A DNA stretch of 64,000 nt, from contig NISF01000003.1 in assembly GCA_002270295.1 (NCBI GenBank), positions 731,692-795,691 of the forward strand. Direction: 5' to 3'. Both the position numbers and the translations under genes were made by a program. Shown here in pieces: positions 37,277 through 46,399 of the stretch. Within the stretch, counting starts at the first letter, position 1. The number at the start of each line of letters is the position of its first letter. Source of the stretch: Enterobacter sp. 10-1 (GTDB lineage: Bacteria > Pseudomonadota > Gammaproteobacteria > Enterobacterales > Enterobacteriaceae). The notes below the pieces were generated by a model. It had not been told where the DNA came from. It saw nothing but the letters and a program-made list of their open reading frames with translations, and ran no database searches.

Positions 37277-38448
37277 GCAGAGCGAGCATTATCCCGGACG
37301 ACCGCCTGACGGAGCTGACGCATGCGGAGATTGCCCGCTACAGCCGCCATCTGCTGCTGCCGGAAGTCGGGCTTGAAGGGCAAAAGCGTCTGAAGGCAGC
37401 CCGCGTGTTGCTTATCGGCACCGGAGGGCTGGGGGCGCCGGTGGCGCTTTACCTGGCCGCTGCCGGGGTCGGTAAGCTGGGGATTGTCGACTTTGATTTT
37501 GTCGAAATATCCAACCTGCAAAGGCAGATCATTCATAGCACCAAAGATATCAACCGGCCCAAAGTGGCCTCGGCGAAAGACAAGATTAAAGCGATCAATC
37601 CCGACCTGCAGGTGGAGACCTATAACACCACCCTGAGCAGTAAAAACGCGCTGGAGATTATTCGCGAATACGACCTCGTCGTCGATGGTACGGACAACTA
37701 TCCAACCCGATATCTGATTAACGATGCCTGCGTTTTGCTGGGTAAGCCGCTGGTCTACGGCTCCATTTTCCAGTTCGAAGGGCAGGCCAGCGTCTTTTAT
37801 GCCGGGGAAGGGCCGTGTTACCGGTGTCTGTATCCCGAGCCTCCGCCGCCGGGGCTGGTGCCCTCCTGTGCCGAAGGCGGCGTTGTCGGCGTGTTGCCGG
37901 GGATTATCGGCACCATTCAGGCGGCGGAAGCGATCAAGCTGATCGTCGGCGGCAGCGAGAGCCTGATTGGCCGCCTGCTGCTCTTCGATGTGTGGCAGAT
38001 GAAGCAGCGTGAGCTGCGGCTGGCGAGAGATCCCGGCTGCCCGGTATGCGGTGAGCACCCGTCGATTCATGAGCTGATCGACTACGAAGAGTTTTGTGGA
38101 CTGAAACCCGATGAGGCGGAGGTGCCGGTTGAAAGCGTCACGGCCCAGGAGCTGCACGCCTGGATAGAGGAGGGTAAACCCCTGCAGCTGATCGACATTC
38201 GTGAACCCCACGAACGGGCGATTGCTAAATTTCCGCAGGCAAAAGTGATGCCGCTGGGCCAGATAGTCAGGCGTATCGGTGAATTCGACCCGACGGTCGA
38301 TGCGGTGTTTCTCTGCAAGATCGGGCAGCGCAGTATTTTCGCGATTCGGGCACTACAGCGCGCGGGCTATCAGGGCCGCGTGATGAATTTAAAAGATGGC
38401 CTAAACGCCTGGGCGCGGGATGTGGATACCCGTTTGCCGCAGTACTAA
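37273..38448 (+). CDS. E1-like adenylyltransferase-rhodanese (MoeZ/MoeBR type)
   Basis: 391 aa. N-terminal ThiF/MoeB domain: nucleotide loop GTGGLGAP, catalytic-region DNYPTRYLIND, Cys pairs CYRC and CPVC for structural zinc. C-terminal rhodanese domain (about residues 285-391) with active-site loop CKIGQRS (Cys 348). It would adenylate the exposed Gly-Gly end of the carrier and transfer persulfide sulfur to give a thiocarboxylate, as MoeZ does for CysO. Sulfur could come from the cysteine desulfurase two genes downstream. Confidence 0.9.
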   Translation: MSRASIIPDDRLTELTHAEIARYSRHLLLPEVGLEGQKRLKAARVLLIGTGGLGAPVALYLAAAGVGKLGIVDFDFVEISNLQRQIIHSTKDINRPKVASAKDKIKAINPDLQVETYNTTLSSKNALEIIREYDLVVDGTDNYPTRYLINDACVLLGKPLVYGSIFQFEGQASVFYAGEGPCYRCLYPEPPPPGLVPSCAEGGVVGVLPGIIGTIQAAEAIKLIVGGSESLIGRLLLFDVWQMKQRELRLARDPGCPVCGEHPSIHELIDYEEFCGLKPDEAEVPVESVTAQELHAWIEEGKPLQLIDIREPHERAIAKFPQAKVMPLGQIVRRIGEFDPTVDAVFLCKIGQRSIFAIRALQRAGYQGRVMNLKDGLNAWARDVDTRLPQY

Positions 38449-38485
38449 CCTTCAGCTCCACTATTTCAAACACTAAGGAATCATC

Positions 38486-39430
38486 ATGGCAGAACAAAAA
38501 GGCATTAATGCACTGGGGCGTGAAGCCGCGTATCAGTTAGCGAACGTGACCAAAACGGCTCCGCAATTTGCGGCGATTACCCCGCGCTGGGTCAGCCGTT
38601 TTCTCGACTATAAAGGCCTGGAGTCGGGGATTTATCGGGTGAACAAGGTCGTGGAGGGGGATACGCCGCTGGACGTATTATGCAGCCAGGACCCGACGCG
38701 CGTTGAAATACCGCAGGGCTACATCGAGTATCAGACCACGCCGCGTGAATACCAGCTCGATTCCATCGCGACCATTATTAACGTGGACACCAAAATCGCC
38801 GATCTCTACAGCTCGCCGTACGACCAGGCGTCAGAGCAGATTGCGCTGGCGATTGAAAGCCTGCGCGAGCGCCAGGAGAGTCAGCTGATCAATAACGATG
38901 AATATGGATTGCTGAAAAATATCGATGACTCGCAGCGTATTCAGACCCGCAATGGCCGTCCGACGCCGGATGACCTGGATGAGCTGCTGTCAAAAGTCTG
39001 GAAGGAGCCGTCCTTCTTCCTGGCCCATCCGCGTGCGATTGCCGCATTTCAGCGTGAAGCCACGCGACGCGGCGTGCCGCCGGTCACCGTGAATTTGCAC
39101 GGGGGCACTTTTATCCTGTGGCGCGGTATTCCGCTGATCCCTTCCGATAAGCTGTTTGTTGATGGTTTGAAAAACCCGAAAGGCCAGAGCGGGAAAACCA
39201 ATATCCTGCTGATTCGCTCCGGTGAAAGCAAACGCGGCGTGCTGGGGCTTTATCAGGAAGGGCTGCCAAACGAACAGTCTCGCGGATTGTCGGTGCGCTT
39301 CCGGGGGATCGACGATAACGGCGTGGCATCCTATTTACTCTCACTTTATTGCTCCGCTGCGATCCTGGCCGATGACGCCATTGCCGTGCTGGAAGACGTT
39401 GAAGTGGGTGAATATTATGACTACGAGTAA
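38486..39430 (+). CDS. srpI: Family 2A encapsulin shell protein (SrpI-like)
   Basis: 314-aa HK97-fold nanocompartment shell protein. I recognise it from the whole-length pattern: LGREAAYQLANVTKTAPQFA, PRWVSRFLDYKGLESGIYRVN, NVDTKIADLYSSPYDQ, ESQLINNDEYGLLKN, and HPRAIAAFQREATRRGVPP. It has no cyclic-nucleotide-binding insert, which places it in family 2A rather than 2B. Family 2A shells package a cysteine desulfurase and are linked to sulfur starvation or storage. ATG is preceded by AAGGA. Its 3' end overlaps the desulfurase start by 14 nt, a tight coupling of shell and cargo. Confidence 0.9.
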   Translation: MAEQKGINALGREAAYQLANVTKTAPQFAAITPRWVSRFLDYKGLESGIYRVNKVVEGDTPLDVLCSQDPTRVEIPQGYIEYQTTPREYQLDSIATIINVDTKIADLYSSPYDQASEQIALAIESLRERQESQLINNDEYGLLKNIDDSQRIQTRNGRPTPDDLDELLSKVWKEPSFFLAHPRAIAAFQREATRRGVPPVTVNLHGGTFILWRGIPLIPSDKLFVDGLKNPKGQSGKTNILLIRSGESKRGVLGLYQEGLPNEQSRGLSVRFRGIDDNGVASYLLSLYCSAAILADDAIAVLEDVEVGEYYDYE

Positions 39431-40904
39431 TTTATTCACGCTTCCCTACGCGCCCGGCGGATGGCCGGGCGAGGCGGGTGACGCTCCCTCCGCGCGGGAT
39501 TACGGACTGCCCGACGCGCGGGATCTGAAAGGGCTGCTGGGCGACACGCCCGCACGCCCGCGGGCCGCCGAGGCCGCGTACGCGCCGCGGGTGGTGCCGC
39601 TGGGGCAGGAGAGCCGGGGGGATATCGCGCCTCGCGGATTCGCGGCGCGACCTTCTGTTGGCGCAAAGCCGGCGCCGCCGGCGCGTGTCGGGCAGATCCC
39701 GGTTGAACGGATCCGCGCTGATTTTCCGATCCTTGCCGAACAGGTGGACGGTCATCCTCTGGTCTGGCTGGACAATGCCGCGACGACCCAGCGCCCGAAG
39801 CAGGTTATCGATCGCATCAGCCACTATTATTTGCACGAAAACTCGAACGTTCATCGGGCGGCGCATACCCTTGCCGCACGTTCCACCGATGCTTATGAAG
39901 CCGCGCGTGACAAAGTGGCGCGGTTTATCGGCGCGCGCGGCCCGGAGAATATCATCTTCGTGCGCGGCACCACGGAAGGGCTCAACCTGATTGCGCACAG
40001 CTACGTGAAGCCGCTGTTACGGCCGGGGGATGAAATTATCCTCACGTTGCTCGAGCATCACGCCAACATTGTGCCGTGGCAGCTCATTGCGCAGGAGACG
40101 GGAGCGGTGATCCGCGTCGCGCCGGTTGATGAGCACGGGCAGCTGATCGTTGAGGAATATGTCCGTTTGTTCAATGACAAGACCCGTTTTGTGTCCGCTA
40201 CCCACGTTTCCAACGCGCTGGGTACCGTCACGCCGGTTCAGGAGCTGGTGCAAATCGCCCATCGTTTTGGCGTGCGCATCGCCATCGACGGCGCGCAGTC
40301 TATTTCGCATATCCCGACCAACGTCACGGCGCTGGATGCCGATTTCTTCGTCTTCTCCGGGCATAAAATTTTTGGACCGACCGGGATCGGCGTCGTATAT
40401 GGCAAGCAGGAGGTGCTGGAAGAGGCGCGCCCGTATCAGGGCGGCGGGAATATGATTGCCGACGTAACTTTTGAACTGACGCGCTATCAACCCTCGCCGA
40501 ATAAGTTTGAGGCGGGCACGGGCAATATTGCCGATGCCGTCGGGCTGGGGGCGGCTATCGATTATGTCACCTCGCTGGGGATAGAAAATATTGCGCAGTA
40601 CGAGCACGCCTTGCTGGAGTATGGGATCGAGAAGCTGTCGGCTATTCCGGGCCTGACGCTGGTCGGCACCGCGGCGAACAAAACCAGCGTCTTATCTTTC
40701 GTGCTGGCGGGTCATGAAAATGAAGCCGTGGGGCGCTATCTGAGTCAGGTCGGCATTGCCGTGCGATCCGGACATCACTGCGCGCAACCGATCCTGCGCC
40801 ATTTTGGTTATGAAAGTACCGTCCGGCCGTCGCTGGCTTTCTATAACACGCCGCAGGAAATTGATTTTCTCGCAGAGCATGTCGCCCGGTTTGCTTCGCG
40901 GTAG
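39417..40904 (+). CDS. Cysteine desulfurase, type II (SufS-like), encapsulin cargo
   Basis: 495 aa. SufS-like PLP enzyme: core starts near residue 95 (VERIRADFPILAEQV), PLP lysine in FSGHKIFGPTG (Lys 317), catalytic Cys in RSGHHCAQP (Cys 455). Housekeeping SufS is about 405 aa; the extra ~90 N-terminal residues are rich in Ala, Pro, Gly and Arg with motifs such as FTLPYAPGGWPG and DYGLPDARDLKGLLGD. That matches the disordered cargo-loading segment of desulfurases packaged in family 2A encapsulins. Start ATG 39417 lies inside the end of the shell gene. Makes alanine and protein-bound persulfide from cysteine. Last gene of the operon. Confidence 0.92.
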   Translation: MTTSNLFTLPYAPGGWPGEAGDAPSARDYGLPDARDLKGLLGDTPARPRAAEAAYAPRVVPLGQESRGDIAPRGFAARPSVGAKPAPPARVGQIPVERIRADFPILAEQVDGHPLVWLDNAATTQRPKQVIDRISHYYLHENSNVHRAAHTLAARSTDAYEAARDKVARFIGARGPENIIFVRGTTEGLNLIAHSYVKPLLRPGDEIILTLLEHHANIVPWQLIAQETGAVIRVAPVDEHGQLIVEEYVRLFNDKTRFVSATHVSNALGTVTPVQELVQIAHRFGVRIAIDGAQSISHIPTNVTALDADFFVFSGHKIFGPTGIGVVYGKQEVLEEARPYQGGGNMIADVTFELTRYQPSPNKFEAGTGNIADAVGLGAAIDYVTSLGIENIAQYEHALLEYGIEKLSAIPGLTLVGTAANKTSVLSFVLAGHENEAVGRYLSQVGIAVRSGHHCAQPILRHFGYESTVRPSLAFYNTPQEIDFLAEHVARFASR

Positions 40905-40966
40905 CGAGGTCCGGCCCGGTCAGCGGTGTCAACCACGTAACGGGTGGACAACCGCGACGATCACCT

Positions 40967-40992
40967 AAGCCCGCCGGTTTCCGCGCGGGCTT
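40967..40992 (+). terminator. Rho-independent terminator of the sulfur/encapsulin operon
   Basis: Perfect 8-bp stem AAGCCCGC/GCGGGCTT with a 10-nt loop and a TTTTCT tail starting in the stem end. 63 nt after the desulfurase stop. Confidence 0.88.
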
Positions 40993-41157
40993 TTCTCATA
41001 AAGCATCCATGCCTGGAGGCTGGATCTCATGTGCAGCAGGACGGCGCAAGGTACCGTTTGGCAGCAAAACTGGCGGGCTCCCGTATTCGCTACCGTGGCT
41101 CTCGCCGGGCGATTAAGGGAGCGATTTCACAGGACCTGGCTGTTGAGATAGCTGGCG

Positions 41158-42024
41158 TTAACGCTGCATCCCCCAGCGCTTAATCGTGATCTTTTCCAGA
41201 CTGGCGAATACGATGCCTTCCACCAGGAGGCCAATCGCGATGACCGTTAGCAACCCGGCAAAGACCCGGTCGGTGAAGAGCTCATTGCGATTCTGGAAAA
41301 TATACCAGCCAAGACCGCCCTCGCCGCTGGAGGCGCCAAATACCAGCTCGGCGGCAATCAGCGTTCTCCAGGCGAAAGCCCAGCCGATCTTCAGGCCGGC
41401 AAGGATTGCCGGCAACGATGCCGGAATAAGAATCGTAATTACATAGCGTGGCCCACGGAGGCCATAGTTGCGTCCCGCCATGCGTAGCGTTTCCGGAACG
41501 CTGCTAAAACCGGACCAGGTATTCAGCGCGATTGGCCACATCACAGAATGTATCAGTACAAATATCAGGCTGACATTCCCCAGACCAAACCACAGCAGGG
41601 CCAGCGGCAGCAGAGCAATTGCAGGCAGAGGATTCAGCATCGCGGTTAATGTGCTCAGCAGATCGCGGCCAAACTGGGTGGTCACTGCCAGCGCGCTGGC
41701 AATGAGCGCCAGCGCGCTGCCTGCCAGATACCCTTTCAACAGGGTGCTGAGGGAGTTGGCGATTTTTTCCGGCAATTCGCCATTGCGCATGTCTTCGCTA
41801 AACGCCTGCAGGGTCTGAAGTACTCCGGGTAACATCAGATCGTTTTGCTGTACCCGCGCGGCGATCTCCCATAGCGCGAGGACAAGGGCCACAATCAGAC
41901 ACTTGCGCAGCCATGTTTGATTCCACAGGCGCTGGCTTAAGGGGAGCGGCGTTTCCACCGGCAGATCTCGCAGCGGCGGTAATTCACGTTCGAATTCAGG
42001 ACGAATGTACGGTGACTGGGACAT
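41158..42024 (-). CDS. ABC permease, SsuC/TauC type (importer 1)
   Basis: 288-aa inner-membrane permease of the nitrate/sulfonate/taurine family. Several hydrophobic segments, and the EAA loop is in the stretch ETLRMAGRNYGLRG. Start placed at residue MSQSPYIRPEFE (ATG complement at 42022-42024) with GAGGAG 7 nt upstream; the longer open frame is a shadow of the ATPase gene. Overlaps the ATPase end by 29 nt. With the ATPase and binding protein it forms one sulfonate- or organosulfur-type importer transcribed away from the second one. Confidence 0.88.
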   Translation of the reverse strand: MSQSPYIRPEFERELPPLRDLPVETPLPLSQRLWNQTWLRKCLIVALVLALWEIAARVQQNDLMLPGVLQTLQAFSEDMRNGELPEKIANSLSTLLKGYLAGSALALIASALAVTTQFGRDLLSTLTAMLNPLPAIALLPLALLWFGLGNVSLIFVLIHSVMWPIALNTWSGFSSVPETLRMAGRNYGLRGPRYVITILIPASLPAILAGLKIGWAFAWRTLIAAELVFGASSGEGGLGWYIFQNRNELFTDRVFAGLLTVIAIGLLVEGIVFASLEKITIKRWGMQR

Positions 42025-42838
42025 ACTCTGGCTCCTCGCCGGATGAGTGAGACGAACTGCTGCCGGTTGTCGGGAATAACAGGTGGTGAATATGACGAGC
42101 CGCGTGCTGGAACGCTTCGCTGCCGAAGTCATTAAGCGTGAACTGATGACAGTTAAGCTCCGCCCTGACGCGCCCTGGATGCGGCGAAAGCACCAGGATA
42201 CGGTTGCCCAGCACCAGCGCCTCCTCAATCGAGTGGGTGACGAACAGCAGGGTAAAGCGCTCCTCTTCCCACAGCGCCAGCAGCTCCTCCTGCATAGTGC
42301 GGCGGGTCAGCGCATCCAGCGCCGCAAAGGGTTCGTCCATCAGCAGGATTCGCGGTTTCATCGCCAGAGCGCGCGCGATGGCGACGCGTTGCTTCATTCC
42401 GCCGGAGAGGGTATGGGGCATAGCTTCGGCAAATTCCGCCAGCCCAACTTTGTGCAGGAAATGCAGCGCCGTCTCTTTTGCTTGCGCGCGGTTGGCTTTC
42501 CGGCTGGCCAGCAGAGGAAACATGACGTTTTCCAGCACGGTTTTCCACGGCGGCAGTTGGTCGAACTCCTGGAAAACCATCATCCGCTCCGGGCCGGGGG
42601 CGCTAACCGGGGTCCCCGCAAGCGAAATTTGACCGCTGCGCGGGGTGAGAAAACCGCCTGTGGCTTTTAACAGGCTCGATTTCCCGCAGCCTGACGGGCC
42701 AAGTAGAATAAAGCGGTCGCCGGGCCAGACATCAAAACTGACATCATGCGTCGCGCGTATTTGCCGTTCGCGGGTGCGGTATTCGATATCGACATTGCTG
42801 ACCTGCAGCAGCGGGCCGTTGATTTGCTGAGTTGCCAC
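41996..42838 (-). CDS. ABC ATPase, SsuB/TauB type (importer 1)
   Basis: 280 aa. Walker A GPSGCGKS, Q-loop MVFQEFDQLPPW, signature LSGGMKQRVAIARA, Walker B LLMDEPFAALD, H-loop VTHSIEEA. Drives uptake with the permease and binding protein of the same minus-strand operon. A Ser/His-rich tail at the C-terminus overlaps the permease start. Substrate class (sulfonates, taurine, or related) follows from family only. Confidence 0.9.
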   Translation of the reverse strand: MATQQINGPLLQVSNVDIEYRTRERQIRATHDVSFDVWPGDRFILLGPSGCGKSSLLKATGGFLTPRSGQISLAGTPVSAPGPERMMVFQEFDQLPPWKTVLENVMFPLLASRKANRAQAKETALHFLHKVGLAEFAEAMPHTLSGGMKQRVAIARALAMKPRILLMDEPFAALDALTRRTMQEELLALWEEERFTLLFVTHSIEEALVLGNRILVLSPHPGRVRAELNCHQFTLNDFGSEAFQHAARHIHHLLFPTTGSSSSHSSGEEPEYVPVTVHSS

Positions 42839-42859
42839 TAGAGCCTCCGGTGTCGCGGT

Positions 42860-43867
42860 TTAACTGCCAGGTTTTTCCCATGCTTCGTCGAAGAAATAAT
42901 CTTTCCACGAATCGGCTTTATTTTTCAGTACGCCAAGCTCATGAAGTTTTTCCGCATATACGCCGGTACGCTCAGGGGAAACCGTAAAGCTGATTTCAGG
43001 GTCGTTAACGATTTTTTGCACCAGCGGTAAGGGCAGTCGTGATTTCTCGACGCGAATATACGTTTCAGCCGCCGCATTTTTATCACGGTTAATGATATTC
43101 GCGGCTTCGCTAAGTGCGCGATAAAACGCTTTATAGGTTTTTGGGTTTTCGTCATGGAATTTCTGGGTAGTGTAGAGAACGTTAAAGGTTGCCTGTCCCC
43201 CCAGCACATCATAGGAGCTGAGTATCTTATGAATATTGCTGTGCTCCAGCGCCTGATACTGGAACGGCGGGCTGGAAAAATGGGTGTTAATTTCCGAACC
43301 ACCGGCAATTAATGCCGCGCTGGCATCCGGATGCGGTAAGCTGACGCTAATTTTATCGAAGCGTTTGAACTCTTTGTCGCCATATAGTTTTGCGGTCTCG
43401 ATTTGTAATGTCCGCGACTGGAAACCGACCCCAGCCGCCGGAACGGCAATACGGTCTTTATCCGTCAAATCTTTGATGCTTTTTATCGCCGGATTATTAC
43501 TCAATAAGTAATTGGGCATCGATCCCAGCGAGGCTATTGCTTTCACATTTTGTTTACCTTTGGTGCGATCCCAGAGGGTGAGTAGCGGGGGGACGCCCGC
43601 CGATGCAACGTCCAGAGCCCCGGAGAGCAGGGCCTCGTTCATCCCGGTCGCGCCTGAGATGGTGCGCCACTCGACCTTGATATCCAGCCCCTCTTTTTGC
43701 CCCTCTTTTTCGATAAGCTGCTGGTCTCGTACCACATCAAGAATTAAATAACCGATGCCAAATTGCTGCGCGATACTAATATTCCCTTCGGCGAATGCCG
43801 GCTGGCTGACTCCGCCAAGAACAGAAAATGCCAGCGTCCAGGCTAATACCCCGTTAATTTTACTCAT
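42860..43867 (-). CDS. Periplasmic binding protein, SsuA/TauA-like (importer 1)
   Basis: 335 aa with a signal peptide ending near SQPAFAEG. The mature protein starts ISIAQQFGIGYLILDVVRD and has the NMT1/SsuA-like pattern (GATGMNEALLSGALDVASAGVPPLL). First gene of the three-gene minus-strand operon; 21 nt separate it from the ATPase. Related proteins bind aliphatic sulfonates, taurine, nitrate or pyrimidine precursors; the sulfur context favours an organosulfur ligand. Confidence 0.86.
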   Translation of the reverse strand: MSKINGVLAWTLAFSVLGGVSQPAFAEGNISIAQQFGIGYLILDVVRDQQLIEKEGQKEGLDIKVEWRTISGATGMNEALLSGALDVASAGVPPLLTLWDRTKGKQNVKAIASLGSMPNYLLSNNPAIKSIKDLTDKDRIAVPAAGVGFQSRTLQIETAKLYGDKEFKRFDKISVSLPHPDASAALIAGGSEINTHFSSPPFQYQALEHSNIHKILSSYDVLGGQATFNVLYTTQKFHDENPKTYKAFYRALSEAANIINRDKNAAAETYIRVEKSRLPLPLVQKIVNDPEISFTVSPERTGVYAEKLHELGVLKNKADSWKDYFFDEAWEKPGS

Positions 43868-43961
43868 CTCTTCTCCCCGGAAAGGTGCTTTTCAGCAAAA
43901 AATCATGGGCAGAGGCGGGAGGGAAAGGAAATGATTTAAATGGCTATGAATATCAGGAAAA

Positions 43962-43991
43962 CGAATAACGATATTTGGCACTTATTATTCG
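43962..43991. promoter_or_regulatory. Inverted repeat in the divergent promoter region
   Basis: CGAATAA (43962-43968) and TTATTCG (43985-43991) with 16 nt between, in the 240-bp AT-rich region that separates the minus-strand importer from the plus-strand dehydrogenase. A further ATTATTCG-like copy is at 44011. Could bind a LysR-type protein such as CysB or Cbl to control both directions; this is inference. Confidence 0.35.
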
Positions 43992-44107
43992 ATAAATGGA
44001 AAAGCTTAGCCATTATTCGTGTTTATGTAACAAAAACATCTTTGCTATAGTCGGCCCACTCTTTAATAGCCCTTTTCATTGTGTGGGCAACGGCCGTGAG
44101 TAGAACC

Positions 44108-45151
44108 ATGCCTCTATTTTCACATCATCACTTACGTTCGCTTTTACAACGGCATCTGGAACGGGTTGGCACTGGATCTGATATCGCCAAAAAGGTGGCA
44201 GATAACCTGGTCGAGTCCTCATTAAAAGGCCACGATTCCCACGGGGTGACCCTCTTGCCACGCTATATTCGGGCAATTCTGGCGGGAGATTTGAACCCCG
44301 GCGCCACGCTGACCACCTTATCTGATGCCGGACCGATTGTCTCTTTTGATGGCGGTCATGGCTTCGGCCAGGCGTTGGGCGAGCAGGCTATGGCCGCCGG
44401 TATTGAGCGCGTGCGCCAGTTTGGAGTGGCAATTATTGGCTTGTCTAATACCCACCATCTTGGGCGGATTGGCGCCTGGGCAGAGCAGGCGGCGAGCGCC
44501 GGGCTGGTCTCGATCCATTTTGCCAACGTGGCGGCGCCGGCGGTGGTCCTGCCGTTCGATGGACTGCGCCCCAGGCTTGGCACAAACCCTTTTTGCGTGG
44601 GGGTTCCGCTTCGCAACTCCCCCCCGGTTATCCTTGACTTCGCTACCAGCGCCATTGCGGGGAATAAGGCGCGTATCGCATGGAGCGAAGGGCGCGCTAT
44701 CCCGGAAGGGTGCGCGGTAGATGCGAACGGACAGCCCACGACCGACCCTGCCGTATTAATGACTGAGCCGGCTGGCGCCTTGCTGCCTTTTGGCGGCCAT
44801 AAAGGCGCGGGACTGTCGCTGATTTGCAGCTTGCTCGGCGCCGCCCTGACCGGCGGCGAGACCGAAAGCCGGCAGATCCCGCCACGTGCAGGGATCATTA
44901 ACAATATGCTGTCGATTTTATTTGACCCTGCGCGATTGGGCGCGGAGGAAAGCTACCCCCAGGCGTTATTAGCGCAGGTTGACTGGGTACGCTGCGGGCA
45001 GGAAGGGCGCGATGTGCAGATCCCTGGAGAACCGGAATTGCGCGCTTATCACCGGCGTCAGGAAGAGGGGATCTGGATTGATGAGGTGAGCTGGCAGGCG
45101 TTTGTCGCCCTTGAGGAATTAAACACCGGAGGTTGCCTGCACGCCCAATAA
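44108..45151 (+). CDS. Ldh2-family NAD(P)-dependent dehydrogenase (malate/lactate/sulfolactate type)
   Basis: 347-aa member of the malate/L-lactate dehydrogenase 2 family: GHDSHGVTLLPRY, THHLGRIG, LGTNPFCVGVP, DFATSAIAGNKAR and PFGGHKGAGLSL are all family landmarks. Members include malate, ureidoglycolate, sulfolactate (ComC) and piperideine-carboxylate reductases. Next to a desulfhydrase/cysteate-lyase-like gene and sulfonate-type transporters, a sulfolactate-type 2-hydroxy acid dehydrogenase is attractive but unproven. Start at ATG 44108 (MPLFSHHHLRSLL), as the family N-terminus requires. Confidence 0.82.
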   Translation: MPLFSHHHLRSLLQRHLERVGTGSDIAKKVADNLVESSLKGHDSHGVTLLPRYIRAILAGDLNPGATLTTLSDAGPIVSFDGGHGFGQALGEQAMAAGIERVRQFGVAIIGLSNTHHLGRIGAWAEQAASAGLVSIHFANVAAPAVVLPFDGLRPRLGTNPFCVGVPLRNSPPVILDFATSAIAGNKARIAWSEGRAIPEGCAVDANGQPTTDPAVLMTEPAGALLPFGGHKGAGLSLICSLLGAALTGGETESRQIPPRAGIINNMLSILFDPARLGAEESYPQALLAQVDWVRCGQEGRDVQIPGEPELRAYHRRQEEGIWIDEVSWQAFVALEELNTGGCLHAQ

Positions 45152-45284
45152 TTATTTTAGTTATCTGTTTTCCCGGATCGACATTATGGTCTGCTAAGCA
45201 GCTGTGGCGAATAAATAAAGTGACCACTTTTTTTATATATATTTTATCAACATAACCATAGCTGAAAAACTTGGTAAACCGCGA

Positions 45285-45319
45285 GTGGAAAAATCAATAT
45301 AGTCACTCCCATATTCCAC
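45285..45319. promoter_or_regulatory. Inverted repeat upstream of the desulfhydrase operon
   Basis: GTGGAA (45285-45290) and TTCCAC (45314-45319) flank 23 nt in the AT-rich 234-bp gap between the dehydrogenase and the D-cysteine desulfhydrase-like gene. Possible operator of the downstream five-gene unit; no terminator of the dehydrogenase gene is obvious. Confidence 0.3.
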
Positions 45320-45385
45320 GAACCTTTCTTACTCCCGCCGGCGAATTTTAATTTGCTGCGGAGCCTTTTTTTTACAGGAGATATT

Positions 45386-46399
45386 ATGCACCTGGCGCGT
45401 TTTCCCCGTCTTCATTTTGGCCATTTCCCGACGCCACTGGAGCCTCTCACTCAGCTTTCGCGTTTGCTGGGGGGGCCAAATATCTGGATAAAACGTGATG
45501 ATTGTACCGGCCTTGCCACCGGCGGTAATAAAACCCGCAAACTTGAATTTTTGCTGGGGGATGCTCAGGAAAAAGGGGCGAACATTATTATTACCCAGGG
45601 CGCCACGCAGTCTAATCATGTGCGTCAGACCGTCGCGGCGGCGGCCAGACTGGGTCTGGAAACGCATATTTTTCTCGAACAGCGCGTCACCACGTTGGGT
45701 GATGAATATCAGCAATCCGGCAATGTGCTGCTGGATGGTTTGCTCGGCGGCAAAATTATTGCCCATTTGCCCGGCGGCACGGATATGCAGCAGGCGATGG
45801 AGCAACATGCGGAAAGCCTGCGCGCGCAGGGCCATACCCCTTACGTCATCCCTGGCGGCGGTTCGAATGCTATCGGGGCTCTGGGCTATGTAGCCTGCGC
45901 GGAAGAGTTGCTTTGGCAGTCCAGCCAGCTACGGCTGCGTATCGATCGTATCGTTCATGCCACCGGCAGCGCGGGTACGCAGGCCGGCCTGATCGCGGGC
46001 TTAAGCGCCACCAACAGCGATATTCCTCTGCTCGGGATCAGCGTTCGCGCGCCGCGCGATAAACAGGAGCAAAACGTCTGGCGCCTGGCGCAACAGACGC
46101 GGGAACTGCTCGGCGTGCCGGGTGAATTACCGCGTGAGGCCGTGGTCGCGAACGGTGATTATGTGGGGGAAGGCTATGGTCTGCCCACCGCGGGGATGCT
46201 TGAAGCGCTGCAGCTGCTGGCGCAGCACGAGGGGATTCTGCTCGATCCCGTTTACTCCGGTAAAGGCATGGCCGGACTGATTGATCTGATCCGTAAAGGT
46301 CATTTTCGCCAGGATGAGAATGTGGTGTTTATCCATACGGGCGGAAGCGCGGGCCTGTTTGGCTATCGTCAGGTGATTGCGGACTCTTTGTCATCATGA
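45386..46399 (+). CDS. dcyD: D-cysteine desulfhydrase / L-cysteate sulfo-lyase family PLP enzyme
   Basis: 337-aa fold-type II PLP enzyme of the ACC deaminase/D-cysteine desulfhydrase family. PLP lysine in [30 protein letters not shown], phosphate-binding [11 protein letters not shown], and C-terminal [11 protein letters not shown]. DcyD splits D-cysteine to pyruvate, ammonia and sulfide; the close relative CuyA releases sulfite from L-cysteate. Start ATG 45386 has an ACAGGAGA site. 4-nt overlap with the racemase gene and co-directional TauABC-like genes suggest import, racemisation and desulfuration of one substrate. Confidence 0.85.
   Translation: MHLARFPRLHFGHFPTPLEPLTQLSRLLGGPNIWIKRDDCTGLATGGNKTRKLEFLLGDAQEKGANIIITQGATQSNHVRQTVAAAARLGLETHIFLEQRVTTLGDEYQQSGNVLLDGLLGGKIIAHLPGGTDMQQAMEQHAESLRAQGHTPYVIPGGGSNAIGALGYVACAEELLWQSSQLRLRIDRIVHATGSAGTQAGLIAGLSATNSDIPLLGISVRAPRDKQEQNVWRLAQQTRELLGVPGELPREAVVANGDYVGEGYGLPTAGMLEALQLLAQHEGILLDPVYSGKGMAGLIDLIRKGHFRQDENVVFIHTGGSAGLFGYRQVIADSLSS

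Noticed and set aside
37111..38211. 366-aa minus-strand open frame opposite the E1-rhodanese gene
   Set aside because: Shadow of a clearly conserved plus-strand gene; its translation has no family features.
39222..39416. Longer 560-aa version of the cysteine desulfurase starting inside the encapsulin gene
   Set aside because: The extra residues are an out-of-frame reading of the shell gene; ATG 39417 at the shell stop is the sensible coupled start.
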